Source: an uncultured Caryophanales bacterium
Lineage (GTDB): Bacteria; Bacillota_I; Bacilli_A; RF39; UBA660
DNA length: 18,514 nucleotides
Direction of reading: 5' to 3'
NCBI GenBank assembly: GCA_905206805.1
Contig: CAJLIR010000024.1
Coordinates: forward strand, 1-18,514
The position numbers and the translations under genes are program-made. The number at the start of each line of letters is the position of its first letter. Positions within the stretch are counted from its first letter, which is position 1. The notes beneath the pieces are model-generated. The model ran no database searches. It worked only from the letters and a program-made list of their open reading frames with translations, and was not told the DNA's origin. Below, piece after piece: positions 14,266 through 18,514 of this stretch.

Positions 14266-15090
14266 GTTAATATGCCCTTAAATTTCAAAACAAAAAATGG
14301 ATATGAATCTGATGAACATGGTGTCAAATTAGGTATTTGGTTATATGAACAATTTATTGTATATAGAGAAAAAGATTTTTCTAAAATAACAATGGAGCAA
14401 ATAAAATTATTAGAAAAACTCAATTTAAATTTAAAAAATATAAAATATGTAGCTTGGTTAAAAATTTATAATTTAGCTAAATCGTATTATAAACATCATG
14501 GAAATTTAATTATACCTAGAGATTTTAAAACAAAAAACGGTTATGAATATGATGAGTTTGGTATTAATTTAGGTGCTTGGATAAGTACTCAAAGGGTTGC
14601 ATATAGAGGTTATGGCCATTTAAAAATAACAGATTGTCAAATAAATTTATTGGACCAAATAGGAATGGTATATAATATTCGATGTAATGATACTTGGAAT
14701 AAATATTATATTTTGGCAAAAGCATATTATGAACACCATGGAAATTTAAATATATCTCAAAATTTTAAAACAACAAATGGTTATGAAATGGATGAAAAGG
14801 GAATATGTTTAGGTTTTTGGATAAGTCATCAAAGAACTGCATATAAAGGTAAATCAAAACAAGTAATAACTGAAGAACAAATAAAGTTATTAGAAGAAAT
14901 AGAAATGAAATGGTTTGAAAATAATGTAGATAAAAAACTACGAAATGAAATCATTAATGAACAAAATAAAAATAAAAAGAAAATAGAAATATTAAATAGA
15001 GTAAGATCTTATTTAAATACATTAGATGAAAATAAAGTTTATTCTAAAGAAGAAATAAATTCAGGTTTTGTTAAGAAATTAAGTAAGTAA
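14095..15090 (+). CDS. Three-repeat helicase-associated (HA) domain protein, paralogue
   Basis: This 331-residue protein has residues 1-40 nearly identical to the first HA protein (three changes). Three HA units start at W41, W121 and W201. The C-terminal tail from about 295 (IEILNRVRSYLNTLDENKVY) is again almost the same as its paralogue. The first unit is more diverged (LYEQFIVYREKDF in place of INNQRTAYKG), while the other two keep the HA consensus. The protein therefore has constant ends and a variable middle, one unit shorter than its neighbour. There is no helicase motor, signal peptide or membrane segment. It ends at a bidirectional terminator shared with the convergent DEAD-box gene. 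Confidence 0.85.
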   Translation: MDKEFIDIYNIISNEPYNEKNENKFNGERQINKETKIDKAWRYYYNLAKKYYEFHGNVNMPLNFKTKNGYESDEHGVKLGIWLYEQFIVYREKDFSKITMEQIKLLEKLNLNLKNIKYVAWLKIYNLAKSYYKHHGNLIIPRDFKTKNGYEYDEFGINLGAWISTQRVAYRGYGHLKITDCQINLLDQIGMVYNIRCNDTWNKYYILAKAYYEHHGNLNISQNFKTTNGYEMDEKGICLGFWISHQRTAYKGKSKQVITEEQIKLLEEIEMKWFENNVDKKLRNEIINEQNKNKKKIEILNRVRSYLNTLDENKVYSKEEINSGFVKKLSK

Positions 15091-15093
15091 AAA

Positions 15094-15120
15094 AAGAGAA
15101 TGTGTCATTCTCTTATTTTT
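15094..15120. terminator. Bidirectional terminator between convergent genes
   Basis: AAGAGAATG (15094-15102), loop TGT, CATTCTCTT (15106-15114): a nine-bp perfect stem. T tracts lie on both sides (ATTTTTT on the plus strand; a T run toward 15091 on the minus strand). The stem includes the last bases of the DEAD-box stop codon (15115-15113). Confidence 0.85.
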
Positions 15121-16699
15121 TCCTTGATTTTTCAACTCTAATTATACGGTTTTTAAATTTTTTGTTGTAAAGTTTTTTAATTAATTCATCAACTACTTTA
15201 TTATCAACATCCATAAAGGTGTATTTTTGTAAAACTTGAATGTTTTTAAAATTTTCTTTTCTTATTTTTGTGGTTTCCTTTAAAAAATCAAGAAGGGAAC
15301 CAACTTTTAACCCATCCATTGAGCCAATTGTTAAGAATACACGTGTTGAATTTTTATCAACCATATCACGTCTATCCTTTTTTATATGTATTTCTTTATC
15401 AAAGTCTGAACCAATACTATTATTTAACATACATTTTAAGATACTAGCTGAGAATTTCATTAATTCATCTTTATTCATATCTCTCACATATTGAATACAA
15501 TCTTCATATTTTTTTTCTTGAATTGTTGTTTTTACTTGCTCAATAATTTTTTCATAAGTGTTTTTTATAACATCTTCTTTAGTTGGTAACTCTTTTAAAA
15601 TTATTTCACATTTTGCTTCTTTTTCAACTTTTTTTAGAAAACTAACTTCTTTTGTAGTTACAAAACTAATCGCAACACCAGTTTTTCCAGCTCTACCAGT
15701 TCTACCAATTCTATGAATATAACTTTCAACATCTTGAGGTAAATTGTAATTAATTACAATTTCAATATTGTCAACATGTATTCCACGTGCTGCAACATCA
15801 GTCGCTATTAAAAAGTTAAACGCACCTTTTTTAAATCTTTCTAAAGTTTGAATTCTGGTATTTTGAGCAATATCTCCGTGCATTGCTTCAGCACTATAAT
15901 TACGAATAGTAAGTTCTGTTAAGAGTTTATCGACATCACTTTTTTTCTGACAAAATATAATACCTAATTTTATATTTTTTGAGTCAATTACTCTGCATAA
16001 AGCTTCCGCACGCATTTTTTCATTTACTAAGTAATATTCTTGCATAACGTTAATAGAAGTTTCTGTTTTTTCTGATATACATATATTTTGATAATCTGGT
16101 TTCATATATTTTTTTGCAAGATCAATAATTTGTTTTGGCATTGTTGCAGAAAACAATAAAACTTGTTTTTTTTCATTTGTATAATTAAATATTTCTCTTA
16201 TATCCTCTTCGAATCCCATATTTAACATTTCATCTGCTTCATCTAAAACAAAGAATTCTAAATCGTTTAGTTTTAATACTTTTCTTTTTATTAGATCTAT
16301 AATTCTACCTGGTGTTCCAACAACAATGTCAACACCTCTTTTTAATGCTTTTATTTGTAATTCAATACTAGAACCTCCGAAAACCGCTAATATATCAAAT
16401 TTACTTGATTTATTTAAACTTTCAAATTCTTCACTTACTTGTAAAGCAAGTTCTCTAGTAGGCGTTAAAATTATTGCTTTTATTGTGTTACCAGATACAT
16501 CTACTTTTGATAAAATACTGCTTGCAAATGCAAGTGTTTTTCCTGTTCCTGTTTGTGATTGACCAATAACATCATACCCATTTAATATTAATGGAATAAT
16601 TTGACTTTGAATTTTACTAGGTCTAGTAAAACCAATAGTTTTTATAGATTTTAAAACTTTTTCACTTAAGCCTAAATCTTCAAAATTTTCATAATTCAT
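15113..16699 (-). CDS. DEAD-box ATP-dependent RNA helicase with DbpA-type RNA-binding domain
   Basis: This 528-residue protein has the motifs in order: Q motif (GFTRPSKIQSQ, 23-33), Walker A (SQTGTGKT, 48-55), PTRELALQ (80-87), TPGR (129-132), DEAD (153-156), SAT (184-186), IFCQKK, ARGIHV and HRIGRTGRAG (329-338). The last 80 residues or so (RVFLTIGSMDGLKVGSLLDF) match the DbpA/CshA-type RNA-binding domain, which in DbpA targets 23S rRNA; a role in ribosome assembly or RNA decay is likely. ATG 16699 follows AGAGGAAA at correct spacing; an upstream TTG at 16723 is not needed. It carries no HA domain, so it is not an obvious partner of the adjacent HA-repeat proteins. Confidence 0.93.
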   Translation of the reverse strand: MNYENFEDLGLSEKVLKSIKTIGFTRPSKIQSQIIPLILNGYDVIGQSQTGTGKTLAFASSILSKVDVSGNTIKAIILTPTRELALQVSEEFESLNKSSKFDILAVFGGSSIELQIKALKRGVDIVVGTPGRIIDLIKRKVLKLNDLEFFVLDEADEMLNMGFEEDIREIFNYTNEKKQVLLFSATMPKQIIDLAKKYMKPDYQNICISEKTETSINVMQEYYLVNEKMRAEALCRVIDSKNIKLGIIFCQKKSDVDKLLTELTIRNYSAEAMHGDIAQNTRIQTLERFKKGAFNFLIATDVAARGIHVDNIEIVINYNLPQDVESYIHRIGRTGRAGKTGVAISFVTTKEVSFLKKVEKEAKCEIILKELPTKEDVIKNTYEKIIEQVKTTIQEKKYEDCIQYVRDMNKDELMKFSASILKCMLNNSIGSDFDKEIHIKKDRRDMVDKNSTRVFLTIGSMDGLKVGSLLDFLKETTKIRKENFKNIQVLQKYTFMDVDNKVVDELIKKLYNKKFKNRIIRVEKSRKK

Positions 16700-16726
16700 A
16701 AATTTCCTCTTTCCACATGACAATTA

Positions 16727-16755
16727 ATTATAATATAGAAATACTTAAATTGCAA
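16727..16755 (-). promoter_or_regulatory. Promoter of the DEAD-box helicase gene
   Basis: On the minus strand, TTGCAA (16755-16750), 17-bp spacer, TATAAT (16732-16727). The leader is about 20 nt and holds the AGAGGAAA site. Confidence 0.75.
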
Positions 16756-16793
16756 TAAATTCATTAATATTAAATTAAAATATAGAAAAAACT

Positions 16794-16821
16794 TTGAAAA
16801 ATTTGATAAAGATAGTATAAT
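16794..16821 (+). promoter_or_regulatory. Promoter of the DUF308-like gene
   Basis: TTGAAA (16794-16799), 16-bp spacer, TATAAT (16816-16821). The AGAGGTG ribosome site (16832-16838) follows closely, with ATG at 16843. It diverges from the DEAD-box promoter. Confidence 0.7.
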
Positions 16822-16842
16822 GTTAGTAGATAGAGGTGTTAT

Positions 16843-17379
16843 ATGATAAAATCAAAAAAAGATACAAATTTATTTACTTCAATACTTTTTTTAGTAGTTG
16901 GTATTTTACTTTTTTCTAATCCAGGTGGTGTAGTAAAGTTTATAACTTATATAGTTGGAATTTTATTTATAATAATGGGAATTGGTAAAATTGTTTCATA
17001 TTATCAAATGATTAGAAAATTGAATGTTAATAATACTAGTGATTTTATATTGGGAATTGTTGCAGTCATATTAGGAATTATTATAATATTTTGTTCGTCA
17101 GCTATTGAATTTGTGATAAGACTTGTAATGGGAGGATGGATATTATATTCAGGTGTGGTAAAACTTATTTATTCTCTAAATTTACGTGATTTAAAAGTAG
17201 ATAGCTGGTTATATGTTTTAATAGTTTCTATTATAATGATTATTTGTGGATTATATGTCATTGTAAAATCAAATTTAGTATTTAGTACTATCGGATTGAT
17301 TTTAATTATTTACTCTATTATCGAAATAATTCAATACATTATATTACCAAAGAATATTAATCCAGATATTATAAAATAG
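16843..17379 (+). CDS. DUF308/HdeD-like six-span membrane protein
   Basis: This 178-residue protein is almost entirely hydrophobic, with about six membrane segments in three similar hairpins: 10-24 and 32-52, 66-84 and 88-111, 121-141 and 146-168. Gly-rich turns such as IMGIGKI and WILYSGVVKLI fit the short-repeat DUF308 family that includes HdeD. HdeD is linked to acid resistance in E. coli, but most members have no known function. It is followed by a hairpin and then the PHP-domain gene, with no new promoter evident between them. Confidence 0.7.
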   Translation: MIKSKKDTNLFTSILFLVVGILLFSNPGGVVKFITYIVGILFIIMGIGKIVSYYQMIRKLNVNNTSDFILGIVAVILGIIIIFCSSAIEFVIRLVMGGWILYSGVVKLIYSLNLRDLKVDSWLYVLIVSIIMIICGLYVIVKSNLVFSTIGLILIIYSIIEIIQYIILPKNINPDIIK

Positions 17380-17389
17380 ATATACGATT

Positions 17390-17416
17390 AAGAAAATAAC
17401 TTAGTTATTTTCTTTT
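17390..17416 (+). terminator. Hairpin between the DUF308 and PHP genes, terminator or attenuator
   Basis: AAGAAAATAAC (17390-17400), loop TTA, GTTATTTTCTT (17404-17414): an 11-bp perfect stem followed by only about four T. AGGAGG for the next gene begins at 17421. The short T tract and lack of a promoter after it suggest partial termination. Confidence 0.6.
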
Positions 17417-17433
17417 AGTTAGGAGGATTTTTT

Positions 17434-18294
17434 ATGAAAGATTTACATATACATAGTGTTTATTCAGATGGTGAATTGACCATTAATGAAATAATTGAAA
17501 AAGTTAAAGAAAATAATGTTGATTTTTTTTCAATCACTGATCATGATACAATAATTGGTAGTAAAGAAATTGTTTTAAATAATTTGCATCATAAAAATAA
17601 CTTGAAATTTGTTACTGGAATTGAATTGTCAGCAAAAATAGATAAAGGTAAATGTCATATTTTGGGGTATAATTATGATATAAATAATGAGTTTTTGAAT
17701 GAAAAAATTAAAGAGTTAAAAGAAATGAACAAATATAATATTTTGTTAGTTGTTCAATATTTAAAGAAGAATTTTAATATTAATCTGAAAGATTCTGACT
17801 TGGAAAATATTTTTAATAAAGAGGGAACTTTTAATAATGTTCAAATTGCTAAATTGTTAGTTGATTTAGGCTACACTAAAACAATTGATGAATCATTTAT
17901 AAGTTACATTCAAGAAGCTAAGGAGAAAGTCAGAAATGAGAAACGAGAATTTTCACCATATGAATGTATTGATATAATAAAAAAGTCTGGAGGAATACCG
18001 GTTTTAGCGCATAATTATCAATTAAGAAAAAATTATATAGAATTAAAAGATTATTTGGTTGATTTAAAAAAACATGGATTGATGGGATTAGAATGTTTTC
18101 ATAGTGGTTTTAGAAAATCAGCAATGTTAAATAATGTTTCCTTAGCGCAAAAATATGGATTACTAACAACTGGCGGAAGTGATTATCATGGAGTTAATGT
18201 AAAACCAGATATAGAAATAGGTACTGGAAAAAATGGTAATTTAAATATTGAGGATATTTCAATTGAAAAATACTTGAGTAAGCGTTTAAAATAA
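17434..18294 (+). CDS. PHP-domain phosphoesterase (RNase AM/TrpH-like)
   Basis: This 286-residue protein carries PHP metal ligands across its length: DLHIHSVYSDG (H5, H7, D12), ITDHDT (D36-H37-D38), E64 (GIELSA), H75 (CHILGY), H193 (VLAHNY) and GSDYHG (D250, H252). Length and motif spacing fit the YciV/RNase AM and 3',5'-nucleotide bisphosphate phosphatase group. The usual LAHP is LAHNY here, a small departure near a metal ligand. Substrate is uncertain (nucleotide bisphosphates or RNA 5' ends). AGGAGG lies 7 bp before the ATG. Confidence 0.85.
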   Translation: MKDLHIHSVYSDGELTINEIIEKVKENNVDFFSITDHDTIIGSKEIVLNNLHHKNNLKFVTGIELSAKIDKGKCHILGYNYDINNEFLNEKIKELKEMNKYNILLVVQYLKKNFNINLKDSDLENIFNKEGTFNNVQIAKLLVDLGYTKTIDESFISYIQEAKEKVRNEKREFSPYECIDIIKKSGGIPVLAHNYQLRKNYIELKDYLVDLKKHGLMGLECFHSGFRKSAMLNNVSLAQKYGLLTTGGSDYHGVNVKPDIEIGTGKNGNLNIEDISIEKYLSKRLK

Positions 18295-18309
18295 ATTAAA
18301 CGTTTTTTT
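18283..18309 (+). terminator. Terminator overlapping the end of the PHP gene
   Basis: CGTTTAA (18283-18289), loop AATAAA, TTAAACG (18296-18302) and seven T. The left arm is inside the last codons of the PHP gene. Confidence 0.8.
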
Positions 18310-18320
18310 ATTTAAAGGTG

Positions 18321-18349
18321 TTGAAAAAAACATAAAAAAATGTTAAAAT
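18321..18349 (+). promoter_or_regulatory. Promoter of the pilin-like gene
   Basis: TTGAAA (18321-18326), 17-bp spacer, TAAAAT (18344-18349) with extended TGT. One of the best promoters in the window; an AGGAGTGG ribosome site follows at 18362-18369. Confidence 0.75.
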
Positions 18350-18375
18350 CAATTTTAGAATAGGAGTGGATAAAC

Positions 18376-18514
18376 ATGTTAATAATATGTAAAAATAGAG
18401 AGGGCAATTTAAGAAATAAGCCCTCAAAAAGAGGCTTTACATTAATAGAGTTATTAGCTGTAATAGTAATACTAGCAGTAATTGCTTTAATTGCTATCCC
18501 ACAAGTAATTAAAA
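18376..18514 (+). CDS. Type IV pilin-like prepilin, 5' part only
   Basis: The first 46 codons are present; the gene runs off the right edge. The basic 20-residue leader ends in KPSKRG, followed by FTLIELLAVIVILAVIALIA. This is the class III (prepilin peptidase) signal: cleavage after G20, then F1 and E5 of the mature protein, then a long hydrophobic helix with the usual proline (AIPQV). Products are type IV pilins, competence pseudopilins or type II secretion pseudopilins; the missing C-terminus would be needed to choose. ATG 18376 has AGGAGTGG upstream. Confidence 0.9.
   Translation, partial: MLIICKNREGNLRNKPSKRGFTLIELLAVIVILAVIALIAIPQVIK
18400..18425 (+). repeat. GC-rich inverted repeat in the prepilin leader
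   Basis: GAGGGC (18400-18405) and GCCCTC (18420-18425) are perfect six-bp arms around a 14-nt AT-rich loop, inside the leader codons. No T tract follows, so it is not a terminator. It stands out against the AT-rich background. Confidence 0.5.

Noticed and set aside
12764..15090. HA-repeat genes as remnants of a broken helicase gene
   Set aside because: Each has an intact promoter, ribosome site, full frame and terminator, with conserved N-terminal and C-terminal segments, and no motor-domain fragment lies upstream.
15113..16699. DEAD-box helicase as the motor partner of the HA-repeat proteins
   Set aside because: It is convergent, has its own promoter and DbpA-type RNA-binding domain, and DEAD-box proteins are not the helicase type that carries HA units. 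Adjacency alone is weak evidence.

Overview
The window is very AT-rich DNA, densely coded, with standard-code bacterial genes. Tryptophan is always TGG and TGA ends one gene (13991-13993), which argues against the mycoplasma code. LepA, HemW, DnaD, Nth, SpoIIID-like repeats, GGAGG/GGTGAT-type ribosome sites and a prepilin with a GFTLIELL cleavage motif point to a low-GC Bacillota, most likely an uncultured host-associated Bacilli/Clostridia-type lineage. The lineage is inference; no rRNA is present.

Layout. 1-1292 (minus): a cytosolic-looking BspA-type leucine-rich-repeat (LRR) protein that runs off the left edge. 1293-1426: divergent promoters. 1427-3812: lepA and a double helix-turn-helix protein resembling two fused SpoIIID units, closed by a terminator. 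3845-8240: an accessory cassette of a membrane-anchored LRR protein, a radical SAM/SPASM enzyme with a large unassigned C-terminus, a 138-residue protein ending in a Gly/Ser/Trp segment and twelve asparagines, and a membrane zinc-ribbon protein with a TIM44-like C-terminus. The first three genes overlap, the fourth follows 7 bp later, and the small gene has the best ribosome site in the window. 8262-12653: housekeeping genes in the same direction (hemW, an HD-domain protein, a tmk-like kinase, an anchored unknown, dnaD, nth), ending at a terminator. 12700-15090: two paralogous proteins made almost entirely of helicase-associated (HA) repeats, four and three copies, each with its own near-identical promoter. 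15113-16699 (minus): a DbpA/CshA-like DEAD-box RNA helicase, convergent with the second HA gene across a shared bidirectional terminator. 16843-18294: a DUF308/HdeD-like membrane protein and a PHP-domain phosphoesterase. 18376-end: the start of a type IV pilin-like gene.

The strongest candidate for an undescribed system is the radical SAM cassette at 3897-8240. The sequence directly shows a complete radical SAM plus SPASM cysteine pattern next to a small protein with an unusual low-complexity tail, flanked by two membrane proteins. This is the architecture of a ribosomally made, post-translationally modified peptide (RiPP) locus, placed between lepA and hemW, which are neighbours in Bacillus subtilis. 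That the small protein is the substrate is inference. A second candidate is the pair of helicase-free HA-repeat proteins, whose termini and promoters are almost identical while their repeat number and repeat surfaces differ.

No transposase, integrase, CRISPR array, tRNA or rRNA was seen. No gene-free stretch exceeds about 135 bp.
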